From positions 1 to 64,000 of the forward strand of contig DHNW01000006.1 of the NCBI GenBank assembly GCA_002407675.1: a stretch of 64,000 nt of DNA. Direction: 5' to 3'. A program made the translations under genes and the position numbers. This document shows positions 35,168 to 46,000 of the stretch, piece by piece. How positions within the stretch are numbered: position 1 is the first letter of the stretch; every line of letters begins with the position of its first letter. A model generated the notes under the pieces. It worked only from the letters and a program-made list of their open reading frames with translations, was not told the origin of the DNA and did no database searches. The DNA is from Ruminococcaceae bacterium UBA5406. Lineage in GTDB: Bacteria; Bacillota; Clostridia; Oscillospirales; Acutalibacteraceae.

Positions 35168-36202
35168 GTGGTAGAAGATTGTAATATCAAACAGTTCCAG
35201 AATAACTGTTTCCGCCAGTCAAAAGTGCCGGGTGAGTTCATGCTTCAGCTCCGCGTACCCGGAGCCTTGATCGACTCCAAATGGCTCAGCGTAATTCAGT
35301 ATGTCTGCCAAACTTGGGGCGACGGCACCTTTCATATTGGACCGCGCCAGACGCTTAATGCACCTGGAATCAAGGCCAAGAATATTCCCGCGGTCAACAA
35401 ATATATCCAGCCTTATTTAAAAGCGATTGAGTGTGACCTTTGCGGCGTTGACATGAAAACGGATAACGGCTATCCCTACATAGCACCCCGCAATATTATG
35501 GCCTGTATTGGCGGGATCCACTGCATTAAGGCAAATGTGAATACTCAGCATCTTGCCAGAGAACTTGAAAAAATTATTTATCCGAACCCCTACCACATCA
35601 AGATTTCGGTTTCCGGGTGCCCGAACGACTGTGCCAAGGCCCATTTTCAGGATTTCGGCATCATCGGCTGCACAAAGCCGGTTTACGACATAAGCCGCTG
35701 CATCGGGTGCGGTGCGTGCGTTCGAAGATGCGAAAAAGCGGCAACGCGCGTTCTCTCTCTTAATGACAGCCATAAGGTGGACAAGGATACCTGCTGTTGT
35801 GTTGGATGCGGAGAATGTGTCATTGCCTGCCCTACCGGTGCATGGCACAGGCCAAACAAGGATTTCTACAAAATCATAGTCGGCGGGCGCACTGGCAAGC
35901 AGTACCCGCGCATGGGCAAAATGTTTGCCAACTGGCTCACAGAAGACAGTGTACTTGCCATTATGAAAAACTGGCCACGGTTTTCCGACTGGGTCCTCGG
36001 CGGCAAACCGGTCTATATTCACGGCGGCCATCTGATTGACCGCGCCGGCTATCAGCGTTTCAAAGAATTTATGCTCGACGGCGTAAAACTGAACCCGGAA
36101 GCCATGATTGCCGAAAGCATCAACTGGACGGAAACCGAATACCGGAGCAATATCCATGTAAAACCTCTCAGCAAGCATGTCGGCGTGCAGAGTAAAGAAT
36201 GA
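35168..36202 (+). CDS. asrC: anaerobic sulfite reductase subunit C (siroheme subunit)
   Basis: 344 residues from GTG 35168, preceded by TAGGAGG. The catalytic subunit carries siroheme coupled to a 4Fe-4S cluster: NIMACIGGIHCIKAN and SVSGCPNDCAKAH give the ligand cysteines. A ferredoxin insert has CIGCGACVRRCEKA and CVGCGECVIACP (~180-225). The HIGPRQTLNAPGI segment is the nitrite/sulfite reductase ferredoxin-like half-domain. Its siroheme would be supplied by the genes downstream. Confidence 0.94.
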   Translation: MVEDCNIKQFQNNCFRQSKVPGEFMLQLRVPGALIDSKWLSVIQYVCQTWGDGTFHIGPRQTLNAPGIKAKNIPAVNKYIQPYLKAIECDLCGVDMKTDNGYPYIAPRNIMACIGGIHCIKANVNTQHLARELEKIIYPNPYHIKISVSGCPNDCAKAHFQDFGIIGCTKPVYDISRCIGCGACVRRCEKAATRVLSLNDSHKVDKDTCCCVGCGECVIACPTGAWHRPNKDFYKIIVGGRTGKQYPRMGKMFANWLTEDSVLAIMKNWPRFSDWVLGGKPVYIHGGHLIDRAGYQRFKEFMLDGVKLNPEAMIAESINWTETEYRSNIHVKPLSKHVGVQSKE

Positions 36203-36309
36203 TTGAGAATATTCTGGGAATATAAAAAGGATCCATTCAATTCCATTATAAATGAAAAGCGGAAACCGCTGAAACCAAAAAGGCGGGCCGCAGAAAGGAT
36301 GGCCGTTTC

Positions 36310-36927
36310 TTGGCATATTTCCCTTTTTTCGTAAATATCGCCGGAAAAAAAGCTCTGGTCGCCGGCGGAGGAAAAGTGGCCGTACGAAAAGTAAAAACGC
36401 TGCTGGATTTTGGGGCCAATGTCAAAGTGGTCAGCCCGGAAGCGGTGCCGGAACTCCGAAAACTTGCGGAGTCCGGCACCGTCTGCCTTTTTCTGAGAAA
36501 ATACCGGCCGGAAGACTTGAATTCTGCCGCACTGGTAATTGCCGCGACCGGTGACAAGAAAGTAAACCGGCAGATCTCCCGCGGCGCGCAGGAAAAATTG
36601 ATCCCCGTCAATGCAGTGGATGATCCGGAGCTCTGCACGTTTTTTTTCCCTGCCGTCGTCCGGCGCGGAGACTTCGCCGTTGGCATCACGACTTCAGGAA
36701 GCTACCCATCCTTTGCGCGCTATGCCCGGCAGAAAATTGAATCTCTTTTCCCTGCTTCGTGCGGTGAAATGATTGCGTCTCTCAGTCTGGTCCGGAAAAA
36801 AGTCCGCCGGGAAATCTCAGATCCCAATCAGCGCAGAAAAATTCTGAACCGGCTGCTGGAACAGGCTTTGCAGGCAGAACAGAAAAAGGAGGAAACAGGT
36901 AATGGAAATCAGGATGGCCGGGATTGA
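36310..36927 (+). CDS. precorrin-2 dehydrogenase / sirohydrochlorin ferrochelatase (Met8p/SirC-like)
   Basis: 205 residues from TTG 36310 with AAAGGATGG upstream. NAD-binding start KKALVAGGGKVAVRKVKTLL, then VIAATGDKKVNRQI, NAVDDPELCTFFFPAVVRRG (contains the catalytic Asp region) and GITTSGSYPSFARYARQKIE. It oxidises precorrin-2 to sirohydrochlorin and in the bifunctional members inserts iron, giving siroheme. It starts 107 bases after asrC and overlaps hemA by 26 bases. Confidence 0.88.
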   Translation: MAYFPFFVNIAGKKALVAGGGKVAVRKVKTLLDFGANVKVVSPEAVPELRKLAESGTVCLFLRKYRPEDLNSAALVIAATGDKKVNRQISRGAQEKLIPVNAVDDPELCTFFFPAVVRRGDFAVGITTSGSYPSFARYARQKIESLFPASCGEMIASLSLVRKKVRREISDPNQRRKILNRLLEQALQAEQKKEETGNGNQDGRD

Positions 36928-38134
36928 ATCCGGCACGGCAAGCCTTGAACAGCGCGAGGCTCTGGCTTTTACAAAATCTGAATCGGTGCGCGGCATGCAG
37001 GCTGCCACCCGGCAGCCTGGAATTACTGGCTGCGTGATCTATTCCACCTGCAACCGGACGGAACTCTGGCTCAGCACAGACAGCTCCGATTCCATCAGCC
37101 CTGCAGAGATGCTCTGTGCTTTTAAAAGCGTACCACTGAAACAGGCGGCCGGTGTCATCACGGAACGCAGCGGCGCAGAAGCCGTGCGCTATCTGTTTGA
37201 AACAGCCTGCGGCCTTCATTCCCGAATTTGGGGTGAAGACCAGATTATAACGCAGATCAAAGAAGCAATTCATCTCGCCAACGACTCCGGCACAGCGGGA
37301 AAAATTCTCGCGAAACTGTTTCAGACTGCTGTAACTTCCGCCAAGCGGGTAAAAACCGAAGTGCGCTTTTCATCCGGCACCCTCTCTGTCGCCGCAGCTG
37401 CCGCCGAAAAATGCAGAGAACAATACGGACATCTCAAAGGTCTGCACTGTCTTGTCATTGGAAGCGGAAAAATGGGCCGCAGTGCCGCCGAAGAATTAGC
37501 AAAAAACGGCGCCTGCGTCTGCATGACCATAAGGCAGTACAAATACGGCATCAGCATTGTTCCGGAACACTGCAAAAGTATTCCTTACAGCAGCAGATTG
37601 AAAGAAGCGGCGGAATCAGACGTCATACTCAGTGCAACATCCAGCCCTCATTACACGCTGCTTTACGAACCCATAGCAGAAATGTGTGCCAAAAATCAGC
37701 GTGAAAGGCTTTTCCTTGATCTCGCCGTTCCGCGCGACATTGAACCGGACGTTGCAAACCTGCCGAAATGCCGCCTTGTGACTATTGACGACCTCTGCTG
37801 CCGTGTGCGCTCCGAAGAAAAAGCCAAAACCGAACAGCGCTGCCGCCAAATTATTGATCATTATATTGCGGAATTCAAAAAGCAGCTGGCTGCGTGGTCG
37901 TCTCTGCCAGCCATCCGGTCTTTTTCCGCAGAAGCGTCATCCAATGCCGTTGACCTGCTGGATCAGGAATGGAAAGCGGAAGGTCTTTCAGACGAAATGA
38001 GGGAACGGCTCAGAAACACTGCACAGAAAATCATCCGGGAAAAAACAGCCAGCGCACTTTTCTCCTTCCGTGACTGGACGGAAGAAAATGCGGAAAAGTT
38101 TCCGCAAGACAGCACCATGGCTGCTGTTCGGTAA
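36902..38134 (+). CDS. hemA: glutamyl-tRNA reductase
   Basis: 410 residues, AAAAGGAGG upstream. It reduces glutamyl-tRNA to glutamate-1-semialdehyde, the first tetrapyrrole step. Catalytic cysteine in YSTCNRTE, the GEDQI segment, NADPH site LVIGSGKMGRSAAEELAKNG, AVPRDIEPDV and a C-terminal dimerisation helix domain. It is slightly divergent in the N-terminal domain but all key motifs are present. Confidence 0.93.
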   Translation: MEIRMAGIESGTASLEQREALAFTKSESVRGMQAATRQPGITGCVIYSTCNRTELWLSTDSSDSISPAEMLCAFKSVPLKQAAGVITERSGAEAVRYLFETACGLHSRIWGEDQIITQIKEAIHLANDSGTAGKILAKLFQTAVTSAKRVKTEVRFSSGTLSVAAAAAEKCREQYGHLKGLHCLVIGSGKMGRSAAEELAKNGACVCMTIRQYKYGISIVPEHCKSIPYSSRLKEAAESDVILSATSSPHYTLLYEPIAEMCAKNQRERLFLDLAVPRDIEPDVANLPKCRLVTIDDLCCRVRSEEKAKTEQRCRQIIDHYIAEFKKQLAAWSSLPAIRSFSAEASSNAVDLLDQEWKAEGLSDEMRERLRNTAQKIIREKTASALFSFRDWTEENAEKFPQDSTMAAVR

Positions 38135-38154
38135 AACAGCGGGAGGAATTTCAT

Positions 38155-39070
38155 ATGACAAAGAAGATTATCCGAATCGGGAGCCGAAAAAGCCGCCTTG
38201 CCAGAATTCAGACCAAACTGGTGGCAGAACAGCTTTTAAAAGCCCACCCAGAACTGGAAGTGCAAATGGTCACCATGGACACAACGGGAGATATTCTGCG
38301 TGACCGTCCCCTGGATGACGCAGGAGGCAAAGGACTTTTTACCCTCCAACTGGAACAAGCCCTGCGCTCAGGTAAAATTGACCTCTCCGTCCACAGCCTG
38401 AAAGATATGCCGGAGAAAATTCCGGATGACCTCCCTGTTTTGGCTTACTCAAAGCGTGAAGATCCGCGCGACGTGCTCATTCTGCCAAAAGGAACCGCCT
38501 TTCACGGGTTTCAGTCCATTTCTTATAAAAAAACCGGTCGGCTGCTCCAGCACCCGAAGAAGTATTTTCCTGCAAAAGCTCTGCCCCGGAATTTCCATTA
38601 CTCCGGTGCGAGGAAATGTACCGACAAGAATCCGCAAGCTCGATGAGGGCAATTTTTCGGCTGTCATTTTGGCGGCGGCAGGCCTGAAACGCCTCGGGCT
38701 CATGAAACGCGCTTCCTATATTTTTTCTGAAACGGAAATGCTTCCGGCTGCCGGCCAGGGCATTCTCGCCGTACAGGGGCGAAACGATTTTGACCGGAAA
38801 CTGCTCGAATGTGTGGATGACGCAGGCAGCCGTACGGCTGCCTGTGCAGAGCGCGCCGTGATCGCGGCACTCGGATGCAGCTGCAGCTCTCCTGCGGCGG
38901 CCTATTGCAGGGTTTTCAAAGACGGCAAAATAGAGCTTCGTGCTTTTTATGTAAGCCCAAAAACAGGAAAAGAAACCTTCGGAACAGTTTCCGGCGTGCG
39001 GGAAGAAAGTATCCCGCTGGCTGAAAACCTTGCCGCGCAGCTTCAAAAGGAGGCAGAAAACATTGGCTGA
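38155..39070 (+). pseudogene. hemC: hydroxymethylbilane synthase, frameshifted at a seven-A run
   Basis: The first frame (from ATG 38155, GGGAGGAATTT upstream) encodes IIRIGSRKSRLARIQT, TTGDILRD, GGKGLFTLQLEQAL, DLSVHSLKDMP and DPRDVLILPKG. At the run AAAAAAA (38526-38532) reading must move by one base to continue as KPVGCSSTRRSIFL (the family's substrate-binding Arg-Arg motif), PVRGNVPTRIRKLDEG, ILAAAGLKRLGL, and the dipyrromethane-cofactor cysteine region CSCSSPAAAY. Removing one A restores a full-length enzyme. It may be a real mutation, a sequencing error, or corrected by slippage at A7. Everything else in the gene is well conserved. Confidence 0.85.
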
Positions 39071-40568
39071 TACCTGCGGAAAAGTCTGGCTTGTCGGCGC
39101 CGGTCCTTCTGATGCGGGCCTTTTTACCCTGCGAGGATATAAGCTTCTGAAAACGGCAGATGTCGTTGTATACGACCGACTGGTTGGCACCGGGATTCTC
39201 GGCTTAATTCCGCCGGCCGCACAGAAGTTTGACGTTGGAAAATTCCCGAACCGCCACCCTGTCCCGCAAACGGAAATCAACCGGATTCTCGTACGGGAAG
39301 CGAAAGGCGGAAACCGTGTGGTGCGCCTGAAAGGCGGCGATCCATTTCTGTTTGGACGCGGCGGCGAAGAAGCGGAAGCACTTCGTTCAGCGGGAATTCC
39401 GTATGAAATTGTACCCGGCGTTTCTGCGTCCATCGCCGTGCCGGAATATGCCGGGATCCCGGTCACACATCGGGAATGCAGTTCTTCCCTGCATATTTTC
39501 ACCGGCCACTCTGCACAAGGACAGGAAAGTGCAGTCGACTTTTCCACCGCATCCCATCTCAAAGGGACACTGGTCTTCCTGATGGGCGTTGCATCCGCAG
39601 AGCACATCTGCAGTGCGCTTATAAAAGCAGGCATGGATGCCGGAACGCCGGCCGCCGCTGTGGAAAACGGCACGACTGCACGCCAAAGGACTGTTGCGGC
39701 TACGCTCGGCACTCTTGCTGAAACAATGAAGGAACAGTCGGTCCGGTCTCCCGCCGTGATTGTTGTCGGCCCTGCCGCCGCCCTGGCAGACAGGCTTTGC
39801 TGGACGGCCTGCCGGCCGCTTGACGGGAAACGGATTGTCGTCACAAGGCCGCGCACCAAAATGAAGAATTTCTGCCGGAAAATTGAACTTCTTGGCGGTG
39901 AAGCCATTCCATGCCCCTGCATAGAAACTGTTTCGTCTCCGGAGGCTATCCTTTCGGAAGCTGTTTCCAGCCTGACAGCTTTTACATGGATTACTTTTTC
40001 CAGCTCTGCCGGAGCCGACTGTTTTTTCCGTGCCTTGAAGCAAAGCGGAAAAGATACGCGCGCCCTTAGCGGAATCAGGATAGCGGCCGTCGGCCCGGCA
40101 ACGGCAAAATACCTTTCCAGGTATGGAATCTTTCCTGACCTAATGCCGCAGAAATTTGACGGAATTCATCTGGGAGAAACACTTGCGCAGAAAGCGGGAA
40201 ACCGGGACCGAATTCTGGTTATTCGGGCGGAAAACGGCTCCCGTTCTCTGGAAGGCCGGCTGAAACAGTCCGGAATTCCGTACAAAGCAATTCCCGCTTA
40301 CCATACCCAGCTTCCGCTGGAAAAACCGCTTCCGGAAATCCGCCATACAGTGGAAAATCTTGACTTTGACTGGCTGACATTCACAAGCGCTTCATCTGTA
40401 AAAGGTTTTCTCCGGATATTTCCGCATTTCAGCACCGGCCGCTGTACAGCTGTCTGTATCGGCCCTTCAACGGGTATGGAAGCGGAAAGCTGCGGATTCC
40501 ATACGATCGTTTCCGACGTTTCTACCGAAGACGGTATGATTCAGACAATGCTTTCTGCCGTACGCTGA
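39063..40568 (+). CDS. cobA/hemD: fused uroporphyrinogen-III C-methyltransferase / uroporphyrinogen-III synthase
   Basis: 501 residues from TTG 39063 with AAAGGAGG upstream, overlapping the hemC end. Residues 1-~245 are the SUMT methyltransferase (VWLVGAGPSDAGLFTLRG, VVYDRLVG, VVRLKGGDPFLFGRGGEEAE, PGVSASIAVPEYAGIPVTHR). Residues ~255-501 are the HemD synthase (GKRIVVTRPRTKM, FTWITFSSSAGADCF, IAAVGPATAKYL, DWLTFTSASSVKGF). Together they make uroporphyrinogen III and methylate it to precorrin-2. Such fusions are common in Bacillota. Confidence 0.93.
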   Translation: MADTCGKVWLVGAGPSDAGLFTLRGYKLLKTADVVVYDRLVGTGILGLIPPAAQKFDVGKFPNRHPVPQTEINRILVREAKGGNRVVRLKGGDPFLFGRGGEEAEALRSAGIPYEIVPGVSASIAVPEYAGIPVTHRECSSSLHIFTGHSAQGQESAVDFSTASHLKGTLVFLMGVASAEHICSALIKAGMDAGTPAAAVENGTTARQRTVAATLGTLAETMKEQSVRSPAVIVVGPAAALADRLCWTACRPLDGKRIVVTRPRTKMKNFCRKIELLGGEAIPCPCIETVSSPEAILSEAVSSLTAFTWITFSSSAGADCFFRALKQSGKDTRALSGIRIAAVGPATAKYLSRYGIFPDLMPQKFDGIHLGETLAQKAGNRDRILVIRAENGSRSLEGRLKQSGIPYKAIPAYHTQLPLEKPLPEIRHTVENLDFDWLTFTSASSVKGFLRIFPHFSTGRCTAVCIGPSTGMEAESCGFHTIVSDVSTEDGMIQTMLSAVR

Positions 40569-40604
40569 GCATGCACGGCAGAGAAAAAACAGGAGGTTTT
40601 AAAA

Positions 40605-41588
40605 ATGGAGCTGACAAAAAGGCCGCGCAGGCTCCGCACAACCCCGGTTATCCGGGAACTGGTGCGGGAGACGCGCGTTTCAAAAGAATCGCTCATCTAT
40701 CCGGTTTTCGTGAAAGAAGGGCATCATCTGATCGAGGACATCCCATCACTGGACGGGCAGAAACGGTGCAGCCCCGACCAGCTGCCGCAGTTGATAGAAC
40801 CAGTTGTAAAGGAAGGCATTGGCAGTATTCTGCTGTTTGGCCTGCCAGCGCATAAGGATGAACTGGCTACCAGTGCATATGATGACAACGGCGTTGTGCA
40901 GCAGGCTGTCCGAATAATTAAAAAGGAATATCCGCAGCTGAATGTTGTGACGGACGTCTGTCTGTGCGAATACACCAGCCATGGCCACTGCGGGGTCCTC
41001 CGCGGAAAAACGGTAGACAATGATCCAACGCTGGAACTGCTTGCCAAAACGGCGCTTTCCCATGTACGCGCCGGTGCCGATATCGTGGCCCCCTCCGACA
41101 TGATGGACGGCCGGGTCGGTGCAATTCGCAGTGCGCTGGATGCAGAAGGTTTTACCGACCGGGCTATTATGGCTTATTCCGTCAAATATGCATCCTCCTT
41201 TTACGGCCCGTTCCGGGAGGCGGCCGGCTCTGCTCCGGCTTTTGGCGACCGAAAGGGCTATCAGATGGATTATCATAATGGCCGTGAAGCCCTCAAAGAA
41301 GCGGCTCTTGACGTGGAGGAAGGCGCGGATATTCTGATGGTGAAACCCGCCCTTTCCTATCTCGACATCGTGTACCGGCTCCACTCGGCTTTTCCGCTTC
41401 CCATTGCCACCTACAGCGTCAGCGGCGAATACGCGATGATTAAGGCGGCCGCACAAAAAGGCTGGATTGACGAAGCGGGCGTCGTATGTGAAGCAGCCGT
41501 TGGCGCTTTTCGTGCCGGTGCCGATATTTTGATTACGTATTACGCCCCGCAGCTCGCCGGGTGGATTGACGAAGGAAGGATTGGATAA
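40605..41588 (+). CDS. hemB: porphobilinogen synthase (5-aminolevulinate dehydratase)
   Basis: 327 residues, CAGGAGG upstream. Condenses two ALA molecules to porphobilinogen. The zinc-site cysteines occur in DVCLCEYTSHGHCGV; the Schiff-base lysines lie in AYSVKYASSFYGPFREA and ILMVKPALSYLDIV. Full length. It overlaps hemL by one base (TAATG). Confidence 0.96.
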   Translation: MELTKRPRRLRTTPVIRELVRETRVSKESLIYPVFVKEGHHLIEDIPSLDGQKRCSPDQLPQLIEPVVKEGIGSILLFGLPAHKDELATSAYDDNGVVQQAVRIIKKEYPQLNVVTDVCLCEYTSHGHCGVLRGKTVDNDPTLELLAKTALSHVRAGADIVAPSDMMDGRVGAIRSALDAEGFTDRAIMAYSVKYASSFYGPFREAAGSAPAFGDRKGYQMDYHNGREALKEAALDVEEGADILMVKPALSYLDIVYRLHSAFPLPIATYSVSGEYAMIKAAAQKGWIDEAGVVCEAAVGAFRAGADILITYYAPQLAGWIDEGRIG

Positions 41589-42874
41589 TGGGAAAATCGG
41601 AAGAACTGTTTGAACGGGCCGTCAAAGTGATTCCGGGCGGCGTGAACAGCCCCGTACGGGCCTATCAAGCTGTGGGCGGCGCACCGCGCTTCATTGTGAA
41701 AGGCCGCGGCTCCCATATTACCGATGAGGACGGCAGAGAGTACATCGACTTTGTCAATTCCTGGGGACCTTTGATCCTTGGCCACGCACCGGAAAAAATT
41801 CTCAGCAAAGTCTGCCGGGCCGCAGAAAACGGCCTCAGTTTCGGTGCCGCCACTCGCGCAGAAGTTGAGATGGCGGAACTGATTACCTCCATGGTTCCCT
41901 CTGTCGAAATGGTCCGCCTCGTAAATTCAGGAACGGAAGCTGTAATGAGTGCCGTCCGTCTGGCACGTGGATTCACAAAGCGGGATAAAATCATCAAATT
42001 CGAAGGGTGTTACCACGGTCACAGCGACGCTATGTTGGTAAAAGCAGGTTCCGGGCTGATGACCAGCTCTCTTTCCAGCAGTGCCGGTGTTCCGGAAGGA
42101 GCTACCAAAGATACACTGGTAGCTCAATTCAATGATATCGGCAGTGTAAAGGCTCTGTTCCAGCAGTATCCCGATCAGATTGCCGCCGTTATCACGGAAC
42201 TTGTTCCGGCAAATATGGGCCTTGTTCTCCCAGAAAAAGGTTTTCTGCAGCAGCTGCGCCAGCTCTGCACAGAAAATGGCTCCCTGCTGATTGCAGACGA
42301 AGTCATCACCGGGTTCCGGCTCAGTGCAGGCGGGGCACAGGAGCTCTTAGGCATTCATCCGGATCTCACCACGTTCGGCAAAATTATCGGAGGCGGACTT
42401 CCAGTGGGGGCATTCGGCGGACAACGGGACATCATGATGCAGACCGCCCCATGCGGAAAGGTCTATCAGGCCGGAACTCTAAGCGGCAATCCGCTCGCTA
42501 CTGCTGCCGGAATTACCCAGCTGACGGTGCTGAAAGAACAGCCGGAAATCTATACCCGTCTGAACAGCCTGACTGAAGAACTCTGTGACGGTCTCACTGC
42601 CCTAATCCATAAATATCAAATTCCGGCTGTTGTCAACCGGGCAGGCTCCCTGTTCTGCGTGTTTTTCACCTCTCATCCAGTGGAATGCTACCAGGACACT
42701 CTGACCAGTGACCGGAAGGTTTACGCATCCTATTTCAACTATATGCTCCGCCACGGTGTTTACCTAGCCCCGTCCCAGTTTGAAGTTGGCTTTGTCAGCG
42801 CTGCACATTCACAGGACGAGATCCAGTACACTCTTCAGCAGGCCGAAGGTTTCTTCCGTACCATGCAGCAGTAA
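41588..42874 (+). CDS. hemL: glutamate-1-semialdehyde 2,1-aminomutase
   Basis: 428 residues. Converts glutamate-1-semialdehyde to 5-aminolevulinate with PLP. Motifs: IPGGVNSPVRAY, VNSGTEAVMSAVRLARGFT, FEGCYHGHSDAML, LLIADEVITGFR and the PLP-lysine in LTTFGKIIGGGLPVGAFGG. It is the last gene of the operon; a strong hairpin follows. Confidence 0.96.
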   Translation: MGKSEELFERAVKVIPGGVNSPVRAYQAVGGAPRFIVKGRGSHITDEDGREYIDFVNSWGPLILGHAPEKILSKVCRAAENGLSFGAATRAEVEMAELITSMVPSVEMVRLVNSGTEAVMSAVRLARGFTKRDKIIKFEGCYHGHSDAMLVKAGSGLMTSSLSSSAGVPEGATKDTLVAQFNDIGSVKALFQQYPDQIAAVITELVPANMGLVLPEKGFLQQLRQLCTENGSLLIADEVITGFRLSAGGAQELLGIHPDLTTFGKIIGGGLPVGAFGGQRDIMMQTAPCGKVYQAGTLSGNPLATAAGITQLTVLKEQPEIYTRLNSLTEELCDGLTALIHKYQIPAVVNRAGSLFCVFFTSHPVECYQDTLTSDRKVYASYFNYMLRHGVYLAPSQFEVGFVSAAHSQDEIQYTLQQAEGFFRTMQQ

Positions 42875-42923
42875 ATGCAGGCTGGAAAAGCCAGTTCCGC
42901 ACGGTAATCACAAAATGAAACAA

Positions 42924-42967
42924 GCGCCTTGGCTAAGCTGTAAAAAAGCTTAGCCAAGGCGCATTTT
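42924..42967 (+). terminator. terminator of the asr-hem operon
   Basis: GCGCCTTGGCTAAGCT pairs with AGCTTAGCCAAGGCGC around TGTAAAAA, followed by ATTTTCG. The same hairpin can serve the convergent GH106 gene on the other strand. Confidence 0.82.
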
Positions 42968-43046
42968 CGTATGCAGTTTTTGGGAACAGGGTCGTTTGCG
43001 GCGGCAGCGTTCTGCGCTAATGCAAAGATCAGGCTATTCCAAATTT

Positions 43047-46000
43047 TTAATCATCGTTTCCTGCGATCCAATATTGCGGTGTCGACAGAATCCCCATCTT
43101 CTTGAACTGATATTCATAACTCCACTTATTTCCGCTCGTTCTCCAGAGATTCGGCCCATACCACTCTTCTGTTGAATCTGCGTTATGAAGCGCGCCGAAT
43201 GCATTAATGCGGTTTCCAAATACCTTCAGTTTCAAGGTATGATGCCCTTCCTGCACCCGGCCACAATCCAGTCTGTAAGGCGCCAGCGCTATATTGCCTA
43301 TTTTTTTGCCGTCGAGCGTTACCTGTACAAGAGCCCCGCGGTAATGGGGGACTTCAATATGCAGTGCGCCCGCTTTGCAGGAAAAAGGAATCTGATAGGT
43401 TAAATTTCCGGCGTAAAACGGCAGACCCTGCCTGACAATATCACCGTAAGCCAAAGAGTCCGGCATTTCGGTTATCTTCTTCTCTCTGCCGGCAACGGAT
43501 ACGCCAAAGCTGCCGAGCAGATAGCACCATTCTACGTTTGTCTTCGGCCCAAACGGTATAGAAAGCTCCATGGAATTTGGTCCTTTGCGTACCCCATCCG
43601 GTAAATCAATCGTCTGAATTGATTCATCAACATACCAGCCGTTTATTTCTGAAGAAACCTGTTTGCCATTCCAGATAATTCCGGCATTTTCCGGATGCTC
43701 CATGGCGAACTGTACCTCTGGAACAGCAATATCCGAAAAAATGGTAAAGCGCAAATGAAGAGTATGTTCTATTTTTTCCTCATTTTTTGTAACCCACGGC
43801 TGGGCAAGAGCTTCCATCCTCAGCGGATATCCCAGCTTCCGACGAAAACGATTGTCAATCCTCAAAAGCTCTTCCTGAGGGTTCCATGGCCCCGAATCAA
43901 ACGCATATTCGGCTATATCCAAAAGCATAACATTCTTTTCATCCAATGTGAAAGACTGCGGTTCCGGGAGGTACAATTTATTTTTCGGCACCGTATAAAT
44001 CTGCTTCTCACCCATTATGGCACCTTGGGTCTTCTGCAGACGGAGCAGAACACTGTCATACTGGGAACAATAATACGGAATCCGGGTCCATCCTTCTTTA
44101 TATTCTGCGTCCACTGGATGAATCTCACCCGTCATGGTATCGTAGAGCACCGGCTGATATCTGCCTCGTACATGGATATCAAGTTTTTCCATAAAGGTGA
44201 TATCCCTGTTCCGCGGCTTATTCACGTGTGCTAAGAAAAGCCAGCGGCTGTCCACGTCCTGCCTTAGCTGATAAAACATATTGTTGGCACGGACTCCTGT
44301 TTCCCATTGCTGAACACGAGTGGGATCTTTGCCTTCTACTGCATTCATTTCAACATCCACATCACGCAGATCTCGAAGGGAATTCAGCAGTGGACCGCGC
44401 TGATAGGGTATTCTTGTGCACTGATGCGCTAGCAGCGCAGGCTCTTCCGAAAAGGCCGCATCTACGTACCGGGGCGGCTCACCCATAAAAATCACTTTTC
44501 CGCCATGGCCGGCAAACTCCTGCAGTTTATGCAACGTTGTGCTGCGGATTGTATGGCACTGAGGAACCACAACAGCCTCATATGTCATGCCACCCATATG
44601 AAACGCGTCCGTACAAGACTGGCTGTCCTCACTTAGCATGGATTCCGAAATAAAATCAAAATCAATAAAATTATAAAGAAGCCACTGAATTACTTCCGTA
44701 AAATCACTCTCAAGATCCTGCCGCACAACCGATGTCTGCCGCTGATTGCCCCAATACAGCCAGTAAGACTCAATCGGGTGAATTACTCCTACCTTCACAA
44801 TGGGTCTGCCACGTGTCAGGGCCGTATTTAGACGTGCAAAATGATTTTCAATATAGGGATACTCACGGTACCAGGGCGATTGATAACCAATGCTCGCCGG
44901 GTAGTCCCGTTTTGCTTCCCCTTCCATGGAAACCCAGGTCAAATGCGGTACTCGAAGGGTAACTCCCAGTGCTGCCTGCCAATCGCCGGCCAGCTTATGG
45001 CTTCGGAAATCAAAATCCCATCCGGTTACACCATACAGTTCACTCATAACGCCGTTTCTGCCCATTTGGTGAGATACGCTCTCCGCTTGTTTGACTGTTG
45101 AAAGTTCGCGGCGGTCACACAGCATATCAACGCCTGGAATGCCAAATTCCTTCATAGGGCGCATAACATCACCGACCGATGTGGTTTGGGAATGGAGAGT
45201 CCATTCATTCATCATATGGCCGGTAAGTTTTATTCCGTGTTTGCTGCACCATTTGCCGATGTTGTCGCCAAAAGCCTCCGAAAAGCGGTCACAAACATGA
45301 GCATGGTACCAATACCGTATCTGCGAAACCTTGCCGCCCTGTTTCTCCCAAACCAGCTCCGGAAGATGCTCCAGCAGGGACACGCCGTATTTATTTTGGA
45401 AAGTCTGTTCAAAATCATCTGTAAAAGGCAAAACAACCGCTGTTTCTTCAAACGGGTTTCGCAGGGCAGATTTTTGAACTGTCTGTGGCTCATCCGTAAA
45501 GATTGTCGGTATCTCTCTGCCGAATTCCGAGCCCAGTTCCTGGTAATATTTTTCATGGGTAATCTCTATAAATCTGTCAATTGCTTTTTTGTCCAGGGTA
45601 TTCACATAAGCCTGATTGTTAAACCAGGGGGTATCTCCGGATACTTCAAGAAAAGCATCCCAAACGTGGCCCTTCCCGTTTTCCTCCCTGCCAATCCGGC
45701 GGTAGGAAACCATATATCCGTCATGGTCAAGGATGATATCATAGCTTCCAAGATACGTGCGGTTCTTGCTGCGCACCGCTTTAGCGGCGGATACAAAAGT
45801 TTCATCCGCCTTATTGGTACAGCCGCGCGGCACTACAGCAAGAAAACGATTGCGGTATTTTAGATCTTTTGTAACAAATCCGCCGGCGCTCCCGGACGGC
45901 CAGCGATCTTCATCATACAGCCGGCAAAGCATCCCTTCGGCTTTTGCTTTGGAGCAACAGGATTTTACGCAGTCCATAAACTCCTTGCCCAGGTATTCCG

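Noticed and set aside
38477..39922. 481-codon open frame on the minus strand opposite hemC and cobA/hemD
   Set aside because: Its sequence is low in recognisable structure and it lies antisense to well-conserved enzymes; high GC at codon position three makes such shadows common.
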